From CAZWEZ01 sp964632795 (GTDB lineage: Bacteria; Pseudomonadota; Alphaproteobacteria; Rhodospirillales; 2-02-FULL-58-16), in the NCBI GenBank assembly GCA_964632795.1, contig CAZWEZ010000043.1, forward strand, positions 1 through 31,686: 31,686 bases of DNA, in the 5' to 3' direction. The notes beneath the pieces were generated by a model. That model was given only the letters and a program-made list of their open reading frames with translations, made no database searches and was not told where the DNA came from. The position numbers and the translations under genes are program-made. Below are positions 23,923 through 31,686 of this stretch, piece after piece (within the stretch, counting starts at the first letter, position 1; every line of letters starts with the position of its first letter).

Positions 23923-23950
23923 AATGTAATTCCCCGAGGCGTTTTGTCAA
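23923..23950 (-). promoter_or_regulatory. Sigma-70-like promoter for erpA
   Basis: Read on the minus strand, a perfect TTGACA -35 box (23945-23950) is followed after 16 bases by TACATT (23923-23928) as the -10 box. Transcription would start near 23916, leaving about 50 bases of leader before the erpA ATG. It lies in the 129-base gap between divergent erpA and dgt. No promoter for dgt was recognised on the other strand. Confidence 0.55.
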
Positions 23951-23995
23951 TCTGGCGCGTTGCCTGGCGGGACGGTGGCCTGTAGTTTCGCCGCC

Positions 23996-25165
23996 ATGAC
24001 CGCCGTCCGAGAGACCGCGTCCTACGCCTGCACCGTCGCCACCAGCCGCGGCCGGCTGCATCCGGAACCCGAGAGCGCCACCCGGAGCTGCTTCCAGCGC
24101 GACCGCGACCGGATCATTCATTCCGGGGCCTTCCGCCGCCTCCAGTACAAGACCCAGGTGTTCGTCAACCACGAGGGCGATTTCTTCCGCACCCGCCTGA
24201 CCCACAGCCTGGAGGTGTCGCAGATCGCCCGTTCGGTGTGCCGCTGCCTGGGCCTGGATGAGGACCTGGCCGAGGCCCTGGCCCTGGCCCACGACCTCGG
24301 CCATCCGCCCTTCGGCCACGCCGGCGAGGACGCCCTGGTGGAGATGATGGAGCCCTTCGGCGGCTTCGACCACAACGCCCAGTCGCTGCGCGTGGTGACC
24401 CGACTGGAGCGCCGCTACGCCGACTTCGACGGCCTCAACCTGACCTGGGAAACCCTGGAGGGGGTGATCAAGCACAACGGCCCCCTGGGCGAGCCCGAAC
24501 TGCCCCGGGCCATCGCCGAGTACATCGACGGCCACGACCTGGAAGTGGATACCCATGCCGGCGCCGAGGCCCAGGTGGCGGCGATCTCCGACGACATCGC
24601 CTACAACAACCACGACATCGACGACGGCCTGCGCGCCGGCCTGTTCACGGTCGAGGACCTTGCCGACGTGCCCCTGGTCGGGCCGGTGTTCGCCGGGGTC
24701 CGCCGCGACCACCCGCAACTGGACCGTTCGCGCATGATCCACGAGGCGGTGCGCCGCCTGATCGGGGTCATGGTCAACGACCTGCTGGAGGAGACCGGGC
24801 GGCGGATCGCCGAGGCCGGGCCGAAATCCGCCGCCGACGTCCGCCGGCTGGGCCGCCCGGTGGCCGGGTTCTCCGAGGAGATGCGCGACAACGACAGGGA
24901 CCTCAAGGAGTTCCTGTTCGCCAACATGTACCGCCACTACCGGCTCAACCGGATGACCAGCAAGGCGCGCCGGGTGGTCAAGGAGCTGTTCCGGCTGCTG
25001 GTCGGCGAACCGGAATGCCTGCCCTCCGAATGGCAGTGCCGGGCCGAGGGCCCCGGCAGCCCGGCCACCGCCCAACTGGTCGCCGACTACATCGCCGGCA
25101 TGACCGACCGCTTCGCCATCGACGAGCACCGCCGGCTGTTCGACCTCACGGCGACCGACACATGA
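23996..25165 (+). CDS. dgt: dGTP triphosphohydrolase-like protein (HD domain)
   Basis: 389 residues of the dGTPase-like HD family that removes triphosphate from deoxynucleotides. The N-terminal block SRGRLHPEPESATRSCFQRD RDRIIHSGAFRRLQYKTQV is typical. The metal-binding HD site is built from H70 (RTRLTHSLEV), H99-D100 (AHDLGHPPFGHAGE) and a later Asp in SDDIAYNNHDIDD. This is the class annotated 'dGTPase-like protein' in alphaproteobacteria, where substrate preference among dNTPs varies. ATG 23996 was chosen by alignment of the conserved start; upstream residues are not conserved. Its stop overlaps the argS start (ATGA), so it opens the operon that runs to tatB. Confidence 0.95.
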   Translation: MTAVRETASYACTVATSRGRLHPEPESATRSCFQRDRDRIIHSGAFRRLQYKTQVFVNHEGDFFRTRLTHSLEVSQIARSVCRCLGLDEDLAEALALAHDLGHPPFGHAGEDALVEMMEPFGGFDHNAQSLRVVTRLERRYADFDGLNLTWETLEGVIKHNGPLGEPELPRAIAEYIDGHDLEVDTHAGAEAQVAAISDDIAYNNHDIDDGLRAGLFTVEDLADVPLVGPVFAGVRRDHPQLDRSRMIHEAVRRLIGVMVNDLLEETGRRIAEAGPKSAADVRRLGRPVAGFSEEMRDNDRDLKEFLFANMYRHYRLNRMTSKARRVVKELFRLLVGEPECLPSEWQCRAEGPGSPATAQLVADYIAGMTDRFAIDEHRRLFDLTATDT

Positions 25166-26916
25166 ACCCCTTCCGCCACTTCCGGGACGCCGTGGTCGCC
25201 ATGGTCGGCGAGTTGGGGCTGCCCGAAGGGCTGGATACCAGCCGCCTGACCGCCGAACCGCCGCGCCAGGCGGCCCATGGCGACATCACCATCAACGCCG
25301 CCATGATCCTCGCCAAGCCGGCCGGCCGCAAGCCGCGCGAGCTGGCCCAACGACTGGCCCGCCATCTCGAGGGACTCGACGACGTCGCCGGCGCCGAGAT
25401 CGCCGGTCCCGGGTTCATCAACCTCAGGCTCGTGGACTCGTTCTGGCACCGCCAACTGGTCCATATCCTGGCCGCCGGCCCGGCCTACGGCGATTCGGAT
25501 ATCGGCGGCGGGGCGGCGGTCAACGTCGAATACGTGTCGGCCAACCCCACCGGGCCGCTGCACGTCGGCCACGGCAGGGGGGCGGTGGTCGGCGACGCCC
25601 TGGCGGCGCTGCTCGAGAAGGCCGGCTACCGGGTGACCCGCGAGTACTGGATCAACGATTCCGGGGCCCAGGTGGACAAGCTGGCTTTTGCCACTTATTG
25701 GCGCTACCTGGAAGCCCTCGGCGATCAGATATCCGAGGAGGTGATTACGGGATTCCTGCGGGATACACCTCTTGAGTATAAGGGGGAGTACCTCATCCCC
25801 GTGGGAAAAGCGCTGGCCGAGGAGTACGGGGAAAAGTTCGTCGAGGCGGCCATCGATGACTGGCTGCCGACGGTTCGCAAATTCGCCATCGATGCCATGC
25901 TGGAGCTCATTAAGAACGACCTGAAGGCGCTCGGGGTCGCCCAGGAGGTGTTCACCTCGGAGCGCCGACTGGTGGAGAGCGGCGGCGTCGATGCCGCGCT
26001 CGAGGTGCTGGAGGACCGCGGCCTGATCTATGTCGGGGTCCTGAAGCCGCCCAAGGGCAGGAAGCCCGAGGATTGGGAACCGCGCCCCCAGACCCTGTTC
26101 AAGGCCAGCGACTTCGGCGACGACGTCGACCGCCCGTTGCGCAAGTCGGACGGCTCGTGGACCTACTTCGCCACCGACGTCGCCTACCACCTGGACAAGT
26201 ACCGGCGCGGCTGCCCGACCCTGATCGACGTCTGGGGCGCCGACCACGGCGGCTACGTCAAGCGGGTCCAGGCGGTGACCAAGGCGCTGACCGACGGCAA
26301 GGGGGAGCTCGACGTCAAGCTGTGCCAGATGGTCAACCTGCTCGAGGACGGCGTTCCGGTGAAGATGTCCAAGCGGGCCGGCACCTTCGTCACCCTGCGC
26401 GAGGTCATCGACAAGGTGGGCCGGGACGTGGTCCGTTTCATCATGCTGACCCGGCGCAACGACGCCCGGTTGGACTTCGACCTGGTCAAGGTCACCGAGC
26501 AATCGCGTGACAACCCGGTGTTCTACGTCCAGTACGCCCACGCCCGGATCCGTTCGGTGCTGCGCCACGCGGTGGAACTCGACTTCGATCCCCAGGCCCT
26601 GCCCGGGGCCCGGCTGGAGCGCTTGACCGACCCCGCCGAGCTTGCTTTGATCAAGGTCATGGCGGGGTGGCCGCAGATGGTCGAAAGCGCCGCCCAGGCG
26701 CACGAACCCCATCGCGTGGCCTATTACCTCCACGACCTGGCGGGGCAGTTCCACATGCTGTGGAACAAGGGCAACGACGACGCCAGCCTGCGGTTCATCG
26801 TCGCCGACGACCGCGACCTGACCGCCGCCAGGCTGGCCCTGGTCCAGGGGGCGGGGATGGTGATCGCTTCCGGGTTGAAGGTGTTGGGGATCACCCCGGT
26901 CGAGGAGATGCGCTGA
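25162..26916 (+). CDS. argS: Arginyl-tRNA synthetase
   Basis: A 584-residue class Ia synthetase. The ATP-binding HIGH-type motif is HVGHGRGAV at residue 134, preceded by the family-specific VEYVSANPTGPLHVGH, and the KMSKS-type motif is K401-M-S-K404 (VKMSKRAGTFVTL). The N-terminal Add-1 domain and the C-terminal anticodon-binding helices (YAHARIRSVLRH ... LAGQFHMLWNKG) are complete. The ATG at 25162 sits in the dgt stop (ATGA) and the stop overlaps the next start (TGATG), so all three genes are coupled. One odd stretch, 25681-25920, has about a quarter of its codons ending in A or T, while the rest of the gene is nearly all G/C-ending. Confidence 0.97.
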   Translation: MNPFRHFRDAVVAMVGELGLPEGLDTSRLTAEPPRQAAHGDITINAAMILAKPAGRKPRELAQRLARHLEGLDDVAGAEIAGPGFINLRLVDSFWHRQLVHILAAGPAYGDSDIGGGAAVNVEYVSANPTGPLHVGHGRGAVVGDALAALLEKAGYRVTREYWINDSGAQVDKLAFATYWRYLEALGDQISEEVITGFLRDTPLEYKGEYLIPVGKALAEEYGEKFVEAAIDDWLPTVRKFAIDAMLELIKNDLKALGVAQEVFTSERRLVESGGVDAALEVLEDRGLIYVGVLKPPKGRKPEDWEPRPQTLFKASDFGDDVDRPLRKSDGSWTYFATDVAYHLDKYRRGCPTLIDVWGADHGGYVKRVQAVTKALTDGKGELDVKLCQMVNLLEDGVPVKMSKRAGTFVTLREVIDKVGRDVVRFIMLTRRNDARLDFDLVKVTEQSRDNPVFYVQYAHARIRSVLRHAVELDFDPQALPGARLERLTDPAELALIKVMAGWPQMVESAAQAHEPHRVAYYLHDLAGQFHMLWNKGNDDASLRFIVADDRDLTAARLALVQGAGMVIASGLKVLGITPVEEMR

Positions 26917-27728
26917 TGGCGGCTTCCGAAGACTCCGACGGGCTGGAATTCGAACCGGTGGCCGCCAGCGTCCCCGTGCGGGGCCGGGGGCTCAGGGTCT
27001 TGGTCCTGTTCGTGATCCTGTTGGCGGCGGCCGGGGGCGCCGGTTGGCTTTACCTGGGCGATCGCCTGTGGCTCGACGAGGACGGCAAGATCCCCGTGAT
27101 CCGGGCCGAGGCGGGGCCGATCAAGGTGCGTCCGGAAAGCCCCGGCGGGATGGAGGTGCCCGACCGCGACAAGCTGGTCTACGAGCGTCTCGACGGGACC
27201 GAGGACAAGCCGCTGGTGGAACGCCTGCTGCCACCCCCCGAGGCGCCCCTGGCGCCGCCCGCCCCCGAGGCGGCCCCCGAGGCGGCCCCCGAGGCGGCCG
27301 AGGAACAACCGCCGGCGGCGGCGCCGCTGCCGCCCCCGGAATCCCTGCCCGCGGTGCCGACCACCGAAGAGGTGCTGGCCGCCCAGCCGCCGGCCAAGGT
27401 CTTGATCGCCCCCGAAACCGTCGGCACGGAGAACGCCGGCGAACAGGCCAAGGCGGCCGAAAGCGACACCGGCTACAAGGTCCAGTTGGCCGCCGTCCGC
27501 TCGCCAGAACAGGCGCAAGAGGAATGGGAACGCCTGCGCAAGAAGCATCCGGACCTGCTGGAGAAGCTCCGGCTGACCGTCACCAGGGCCGATCTCGGAG
27601 CCGACAAGGGGGGCGTGTTCTTCCGTCTGCGGGCCGGCCCGGTCGCCGACCGGGCGGCGGCCCGGGAGCTGTGCGCCAAGTTGAAGGAGCGCAAGATGGG
27701 GTGCCTGGTTGTCCGCCCGGGCGGTTGA
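26916..27728 (+). CDS. SPOR-domain membrane-anchored protein
   Basis: 270 residues. A short cytoplasmic start is followed by one membrane helix (about 29-48, LVLFVILLAAAGGAGWLYLG). A long Pro/Ala/Glu-rich periplasmic linker then includes three near-identical PEAA units (around 27265-27300). From about residue 186 to the end is a SPOR domain (YKVQLAAVRSPEQAQEEWER ... FFRLRAGPVADRAAARELCA), which binds denuded glycan strands at division sites. It sits in the conserved argS-SPOR-nagZ order of alphaproteobacteria. It may guide cell-wall or septal proteins; the exact partner is not evident. Its stop lies 20 bases inside the nagZ frame. Confidence 0.93.
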   Translation: MAASEDSDGLEFEPVAASVPVRGRGLRVLVLFVILLAAAGGAGWLYLGDRLWLDEDGKIPVIRAEAGPIKVRPESPGGMEVPDRDKLVYERLDGTEDKPLVERLLPPPEAPLAPPAPEAAPEAAPEAAEEQPPAAAPLPPPESLPAVPTTEEVLAAQPPAKVLIAPETVGTENAGEQAKAAESDTGYKVQLAAVRSPEQAQEEWERLRKKHPDLLEKLRLTVTRADLGADKGGVFFRLRAGPVADRAAARELCAKLKERKMGCLVVRPGG

Positions 27729-28746
27729 GAAGGGGGGGCGCCGGCCGCTGGCGGCGATCTTCGGCTGTTCCGGCCCGGACCTCGCCGCGGCCGAGCGGCG
27801 GTTCCTGGCCGCCGCCGATCCCCTGGGCTTCATCCTGTTCGCCCGCAACTGCCGGGACCCCGAGCGGACGCGGGCCCTGGTCGGCGAGTTGCGGGCCGCC
27901 GTCGGACGGCCCGCCGCCCCGGTGCTGATCGACCAGGAAGGCGGCCGGGTGAGCCGCCTCGGGCCGCCCCACTGGCGGCGGCCGCCGGCGGCGGCCAGCT
28001 TCTCCCGGCTCGATCCGCGAATCGCCGGGGAAGCGGCCGGCCTCAACGCCCGGCTGATCGCCGCCCAGCTCCTCGACCTCGGGATCACGGTCAACTGTGC
28101 CCCGGTCCTCGACGTTCCCCAGTCCGGCGCCGACCCGGTGATCGGCGAGCGGGCCGCCGGCGAGACCCCGGAAGCGGCCGCCAGGCTGGGACGGGCGGCC
28201 TGCGAGGGGCTCCTGGAGGGCGGCGTGCTGCCGGTGATCAAGCACATCCCCGGCCACGGCCGCGCCGAGGTCGACAGCCACCGGGCGCTGCCGGTGGTGA
28301 CGGCCGGCCGGGAAGACCTGGAACGGGTCGATTTCGCGCCCTTCCGGGCCCTCAACCGGATGCCCTGGGCGATGACCGCCCACGTCCTGTACCGGGCCCT
28401 GGACGAGGCGGCGCCGGCGACCACCTCTTCGAGGGTGATCGGCGAGGTCATCCGCCGCGACATCGGCTTCGCGGGCCTGCTGGTCAGCGACGACCTGTCG
28501 ATGGCGGCGCTGTCCGGAGGCCCCGGGGAGCGAGCCCGGGACGCCCTGGCCGCCGGCTGCGACGTGGTCCTCCACTGCACCGGTGAAATGGCCGAGATGG
28601 AAGCCGTGGCCGACGCCTGCCGGGCGATGGACGACACCGCCTGGGAACGCTTCCAGCGGGGCGAGGCGGCGCGGCGGACCCCGGCGCCGCTGGACGTCGG
28701 CGCCGCCACGGCGCGTCTCGAAAGCTTGCTGGAAGGCGGACCATGA
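27709..28746 (+). CDS. nagZ: Beta-N-acetylhexosaminidase
   Basis: A 345-residue family 3 glycosidase that cuts N-acetylglucosamine from anhydro-muropeptides during cell-wall recycling. The family marks are AIFGCSGPDL, DPLGFILFARNC, PVLIDQEGGRVSRL, the acid/base loop K178-H-x-P-G-H183-G-R-x-x-x-D-S-H191, and the nucleophile D261 in LLVSDDLSM. Start TTG 27709 is used because no ATG or GTG occurs in frame before the conserved region; it overlaps the SPOR gene by 20 bases, consistent with coupling. Its stop overlaps the next ATG. Product release of muropeptide signals could feed beta-lactamase regulation in some bacteria, but nothing here shows that. Confidence 0.94.
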   Translation: MSARAVEKGGRRPLAAIFGCSGPDLAAAERRFLAAADPLGFILFARNCRDPERTRALVGELRAAVGRPAAPVLIDQEGGRVSRLGPPHWRRPPAAASFSRLDPRIAGEAAGLNARLIAAQLLDLGITVNCAPVLDVPQSGADPVIGERAAGETPEAAARLGRAACEGLLEGGVLPVIKHIPGHGRAEVDSHRALPVVTAGREDLERVDFAPFRALNRMPWAMTAHVLYRALDEAAPATTSSRVIGEVIRRDIGFAGLLVSDDLSMAALSGGPGERARDALAAGCDVVLHCTGEMAEMEAVADACRAMDDTAWERFQRGEAARRTPAPLDVGAATARLESLLEGGP

Positions 28747-29432
28747 ACTGGCAGGGCATCCTTCTCGTCGCCTCGGTGTGGGTGGTCCCGGTCCTGCTGG
28801 CGGTCACCCTGCACGAGGCGGCCCACGGCTGGGCCGCCTGGAAGCTGGGCGACGACACCGCGAAAAGCATGGGGCGGGTGACCTTCAACCCGATTCGCCA
28901 CATCGACCCCTTCGGGACGGTCCTGCTGCCGGCGATGCTGCTCTACGTCAGCGGCGGCTCGATGATGTTCGGATTCGCCAAGCCGGTGCCGGTCAACTTC
29001 CGGCGCCTGGGCAGGCCGCGGCGCGACATGGTGCTGGTCGCGGCGGCCGGACCGGCGACCAACCTGGCGCTGGCGGTGGCCTCGGCGTTGTTGATCCACC
29101 TCGCCGACCAGGTCCCGGGACTGAGCGGAATATGGATCGCGAGAAATCTCGTAAATTCCTTGCTAATCAATGTATTCCTGTGCGTCTTTAACCTGATTCC
29201 TCTGCCGCCCCTGGACGGCGGGAGGATCGCCGTCGGGCTGTTGCCGCCGGGGCTGGCCAGGCCGTTGGCGCGGCTCGAGCGGGCCGGCATCCTGATCGTC
29301 CTCGCCGCCGTCTTCGTGTTGCCGTGGATCGGCCGCAAGGTGGGAATGGACCTGAATGTATTTTGGTGGCTGGTCGGGGTGCCATCGGGCTATATGATCG
29401 ACGCCATCGTGACGCTCACCGGCATCAACTGA
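28743..29432 (+). CDS. Site-2 protease family membrane metalloprotease
   Basis: 229 residues with about five or six membrane helices. The zinc site is H24-E25-x-x-H28 in TLHEAAHGWAAWKLGD; the third ligand is D158 in IPLPPLDGGR. NPIRHIDPFGTVLLP is the loop typical of the small S2P-like (YwhC/SpoIVFB-related) branch. Its role is likely intramembrane cleavage of an unknown substrate. It lies between nagZ and scpA, joined to nagZ by ATGA, nine bases from scpA. The segment 29103-29216 has many A/T-ending codons compared with the rest of the gene. Confidence 0.92.
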   Translation: MNWQGILLVASVWVVPVLLAVTLHEAAHGWAAWKLGDDTAKSMGRVTFNPIRHIDPFGTVLLPAMLLYVSGGSMMFGFAKPVPVNFRRLGRPRRDMVLVAAAGPATNLALAVASALLIHLADQVPGLSGIWIARNLVNSLLINVFLCVFNLIPLPPLDGGRIAVGLLPPGLARPLARLERAGILIVLAAVFVLPWIGRKVGMDLNVFWWLVGVPSGYMIDAIVTLTGIN

Positions 29433-29440
29433 GACGGACC

Positions 29441-30253
29441 ATGGAGCCGACCGAAGACTTCGAGGAGGAGAGACAGGAGACGGCGGCGGGGCCGGGGGCG
29501 CCGTTCGTGGTCGACGTCGACGGCTACGAGGGCCCCATCGACATGCTGTTGACGCTGGCCCGCGAGCAGAAGGTCGACCTGACCCAGATCTCGATCCTCC
29601 AGTTGGCCGACCAGTATCTGGCCTTCATCGCCCGGATCCGCGACACCGACCTGGAGCTGGCCGCCGACTACCTGGTGATGGCGGCGTGGCTGGCCTATCT
29701 CAAGTCGCGACTGCTGCTGCCCGAGATGGGCGGCGAGGAGGAACCCAGCGGCGAGGAGATGGCCGCCGCCCTGGCCTTCCAGCTGCGGCGTCTGGAGGCG
29801 ATCCAGGAGGCGGGCGGCCGGTTGATGGCGCGCAACCGCCTGGGTCACGATTTCTTCATCCGTGGATGCCCGGAATCCTTCGTCGCCGCCGGGCGGACCG
29901 TGTTCGAGGTCTCGCTGTACGACCTGCTCAAGGGTTACGGCGGCCTGGCCCGGCGCATCGAGGGCAAGACCCTGCATATCGAGGCCATCGACCTGTACAG
30001 CGTCGAAGACGCCCTGGCCCGCCTCCAGCGGCTGCTCGGCAGCACCCCGGACTGGCAGAACATGGCCCGCTTCCTGCCCCAGGGGGTGGCCGGCGGTCCG
30101 GCCATCCGGTCCGCCGTCGCCACCACCTTCGCGGCCAGCCTGGAGCTGGTCCGCGAAGGCCGGCTCCGCCTGCGCCAGGGCGCCGCCTTCGGTCCCATCT
30201 ACCTGCGCGCCGTCGCCGGCGGGCCCCGCAAGCGGGAGCGCGACGGGACATGA
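29441..30253 (+). CDS. scpA: Segregation and condensation protein A
   Basis: 270 residues of the kleisin ScpA that bridges SMC heads in chromosome condensation. An acidic N-terminal extension precedes the conserved DVDGYEGPIDMLLTLAREQK VDLTQISILQLADQYLAFI core; then AADYLVMAAWLAYLKSRLLL with acidic linker (GEEEPSGEEM), and a C-terminal winged-helix (ASLELVREGRLRLRQGAAFG PIYLR). Length is normal for alphaproteobacteria. Its stop overlaps the scpB start in ATGA. The matching SMC gene is not in the window. Confidence 0.96.
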   Translation: MEPTEDFEEERQETAAGPGAPFVVDVDGYEGPIDMLLTLAREQKVDLTQISILQLADQYLAFIARIRDTDLELAADYLVMAAWLAYLKSRLLLPEMGGEEEPSGEEMAAALAFQLRRLEAIQEAGGRLMARNRLGHDFFIRGCPESFVAAGRTVFEVSLYDLLKGYGGLARRIEGKTLHIEAIDLYSVEDALARLQRLLGSTPDWQNMARFLPQGVAGGPAIRSAVATTFAASLELVREGRLRLRQGAAFGPIYLRAVAGGPRKRERDGT

Positions 30254-30879
30254 GCGACCACGATCCCCGCCATCTCCGTCTCCTGGAGGCGATCCTGTTC
30301 GCCTCCGCCGAGGCCTTGGGCGAACGGGAGCTGGCGGCCCGCCTACCCGACGGCGCCGACGTGGCGGGACTGCTCGCGGAGCTCAAGGAACACTACGCCG
30401 GACGCGGCGTGACCATGGTCCAGGCCGGCAAGTCGTGGGCCTTCCGCACCGCGCCCGACCTGGCCTCGCAGCTCACCGTGGCCACCGAGACCACCCGCAA
30501 GCTGGGCCGGGCGGCGGTCGAGACGCTGGCCATCATCGCCTATCACCAGCCGGTGACCCGGGGCGAGATCGAGGAAATCCGAGGCGTCGGCATGAACCGC
30601 GGGGCGCTGGACGTGCTCTTCGAGGCGGGCTGGGTCCGGCCCAAGGGGAGGCGCCGCACCCCCGGCCGTCCGGTGACCTGGGGCACCACCGACGCCTTCC
30701 TCGACCACTTCGGGCTGGAGACGCTGGCCGACCTGCCCGGGGTCGACGACCTGAAGGCGGCGGGTTTGCTCGACGCCAGGCCGGCCATCGAGGCCTTCCG
30801 GGTCGGCGACGGGCCGGCTCCGACCGAGGCCGAAGAGGACCCGGCGCCGGCTTCCCCCCTGACCGCCGAGGACGGCTGA
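30250..30879 (+). CDS. scpB: Segregation and condensation protein B
   Basis: 209 residues. Two winged-helix domains characteristic of ScpB are seen: the first from LRLLEAILFASAEALGEREL to VTMVQAGKSWAFRTAPDLAS, the second from RKLGRAAVETLAIIAYHQPV TRGEIEEIRGVGMNRGALDV to RRRTPGRPVTWGTTDAFLDH FGLETLADLP. ScpB dimers bind ScpA and complete the SMC-ScpAB ring. An acidic Pro-rich tail closes the protein. Coupled to scpA through ATGA; a gap of 88 bases separates it from tatA. Confidence 0.96.
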   Translation: MSDHDPRHLRLLEAILFASAEALGERELAARLPDGADVAGLLAELKEHYAGRGVTMVQAGKSWAFRTAPDLASQLTVATETTRKLGRAAVETLAIIAYHQPVTRGEIEEIRGVGMNRGALDVLFEAGWVRPKGRRRTPGRPVTWGTTDAFLDHFGLETLADLPGVDDLKAAGLLDARPAIEAFRVGDGPAPTEAEEDPAPASPLTAEDG

Positions 30880-30967
30880 ACTAAGTTTTCACCGGCGTTG
30901 CGGTGGCCGGACCTTTCTGCCATTATCCGCCGTTCTTATCGACAATTCCTCAAGCGAGTAGAAAGAC

Positions 30968-31222
30968 ATGGGTGGTTGGACTGGTATTTGGCAATGGGTT
31001 GTGGTGCTGGCGATCGTCCTGCTCCTGTTCGGGGGCAGGGGCAAGATCTCGGCGCTGATGGGCGATTTCGGCAAGGGACTCAAGTCCTTCAAGAAGGGCA
31101 TGAAGGACGGCGAGGTGACCGCCGAGGAGGTGCCCCAGGTCCTGAAGACCGAAACCCCGCCGCCGGCGGTCGAGGCGACCGTAACAAAGGATGAGACGGA
31201 GACGGAAACCGAGAAAAGTTGA
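30968..31222 (+). CDS. tatA: Twin-arginine translocase subunit TatA
   Basis: 84 residues: a membrane helix (WQWVVVLAIVLLLFGGRGKI) followed by the FG hinge and amphipathic helix (ISALMGDFGKGLKSFKKGMK), then a polar acidic tail with TETETEKS end. These are the marks of TatA, which forms the variable-size pore for folded proteins. The N-terminus has W-Q at the polar position where TatA commonly has a Gln. tatB follows after 63 bases, in the normal tatABC order. Confidence 0.95.
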   Translation: MGGWTGIWQWVVVLAIVLLLFGGRGKISALMGDFGKGLKSFKKGMKDGEVTAEEVPQVLKTETPPPAVEATVTKDETETETEKS

Positions 31223-31285
31223 GGCTGTTCGGCCGCTGCCGTCGCTGCCCCCAGATATCCTCTTACTCCGGAGCACCGAGCTGCC

Positions 31286-31686
31286 ATGTTCGACATCGGC
31301 TGGCAGGAACTTTTCATCGTCGCCATCCTCGGCATCATCGTCGTCGGTCCCAAGGAGTTGCCGCGCGCCCTGCGCACGGTGACACAGTGGATCCGCAAGG
31401 CGCGCTCGATGGCCCGCGATTTCCAGGACGGGATCGACGACATGGTGCGCGAGGCCGAACTGGACGATATCAAGAAACAGGTCGAGAAATCGGCCGGCCT
31501 CGACATCGCCAAGGAAATCGAGGAGGCCATCGATCCGACCGGCGACATCGCCGGGGAGTTCGACCTCGGCGACGACACCGAGGACACCGAGCCGAAGGGC
31601 AAGCCCACGCCCGAGCCCGAGCCCGAGCCCGAGCCCAAGCCCAAGCCCAAGCCCAAGCCCAAGCCCAAGCCCAAGCCCAAGCCCAA
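31286..31686 (+). CDS. tatB: Twin-arginine translocase subunit TatB (partial)
   Basis: At least 133 residues; the frame runs off the window. MFDIGWQELFIVAILGIIVV GPKELPRALRTV is the diagnostic TatB N-terminus, with the Glu in the membrane helix, the GP hinge and the following amphipathic helix (QWIRKARSMARDFQDGIDDM). TatB pairs with TatC to receive twin-arginine signal peptides. After an acidic region (ELDDIKKQVEKSAGLDIAKE) the tail becomes four Pro-Glu then eight or more Pro-Lys units. The C-terminal tail of TatB is variable and dispensable in general, so an expanded repeat could be tolerated. tatC would follow beyond the window. Confidence 0.95.
   Translation, partial: MFDIGWQELFIVAILGIIVVGPKELPRALRTVTQWIRKARSMARDFQDGIDDMVREAELDDIKKQVEKSAGLDIAKEIEEAIDPTGDIAGEFDLGDDTEDTEPKGKPTPEPEPEPEPKPKPKPKPKPKPKPKP
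31610..31686 (+). repeat. Hexanucleotide tandem repeat in tatB
   Basis: The 6-bp unit CCCGAG occurs four times, then CCCAAG eight complete times, with a further partial unit at the window end. It encodes (Pro-Glu)4 then (Pro-Lys)8+. It is in frame, so copy changes alter the tail length and charge without a frameshift. The window edge lies inside the repeat, so the total length is unknown. Confidence 0.95.

Noticed and set aside
26724..29099. A 791-residue open frame on the minus strand
   Set aside because: It is antisense to argS, the SPOR gene, nagZ and the protease, all of which have clear motifs. Long antisense frames are expected in GC-rich coding DNA; its sequence is Arg/Ala/Ser-rich with no recognisable domain.
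30889..31686. A minus-strand frame with a long Gly-Leu repeat
   Set aside because: It is the complement of the Pro-Lys/Pro-Glu repeat of tatB plus antisense tatA; the Tat genes are certain.

Overview
The window looks like chromosome of a GC-rich alphaproteobacterium, most likely Rhodospirillales-like. The right third carries the typical alphaproteobacterial order erpA / dgt-argS-SPOR protein-nagZ-site-2 protease-scpA-scpB-tatA-tatB. Third codon positions are almost all G or C in the core genes. No rRNA, tRNA, CRISPR array, intact transposase or phage gene was recognised.

Layout. 1-6548 (+): the tail of a methyltransferase, an unrecognised 288-residue protein whose start lies in a 15-bp tandem repeat, then six closely spaced genes. 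These are a DAO-type FAD oxidoreductase, a YajO-like aldo/keto reductase, a DddQ/DMSP-lyase-like cupin with altered metal ligands, an EutQ-like cupin, a class III CoA-transferase and a glutathione S-transferase. They look like a catabolic cluster of unknown substrate. 6545-6851 is a composite inverted-repeat element whose CTAG ends supply the stop codons of both flanking genes. 6848-8477 (-) holds small genes around an XRE regulator, plus a short NfeD-like membrane protein.

8603-15384 is a mosaic stretch: an EamA exporter, a cyclic-nucleotide-binding protein that runs convergently into a RidA gene (both have lost their natural ends), a 270-bp hairpin-rich inverted-repeat element, a decayed caspase-like (metacaspase-type) pseudogene, a CBS-pair protein, a small conserved-looking ORF, a class V aminotransferase/cysteine-desulfurase-like gene with an SDR gene, and a two-TM coiled-coil protein. 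15427-20825 carries ilvD (branched-chain amino acid synthesis) and a large SAM / class III cyclase / AAA / TPR signalling protein.

21003-23866 (-) is a run of small redox and repair genes: a flavin-binding PPOX-fold protein, a DsrE/F-like protein, a GFA-family zinc protein, xth and erpA. erpA has a readable promoter in the divergent gap with dgt. From dgt onward (+) the genes overlap by ATGA or TGATG junctions and form a housekeeping operon for nucleotide pools, translation, envelope recycling, chromosome segregation and Tat export. The window ends inside a Pro-Glu/Pro-Lys hexanucleotide repeat in tatB.

The most unusual material is not a new protein system. It is two CTAG-bounded palindromic elements, one of them containing a long hairpin with a C(UUCG)G loop, together with gene decay around them: the caspase pseudogene and the fused convergent gene ends.
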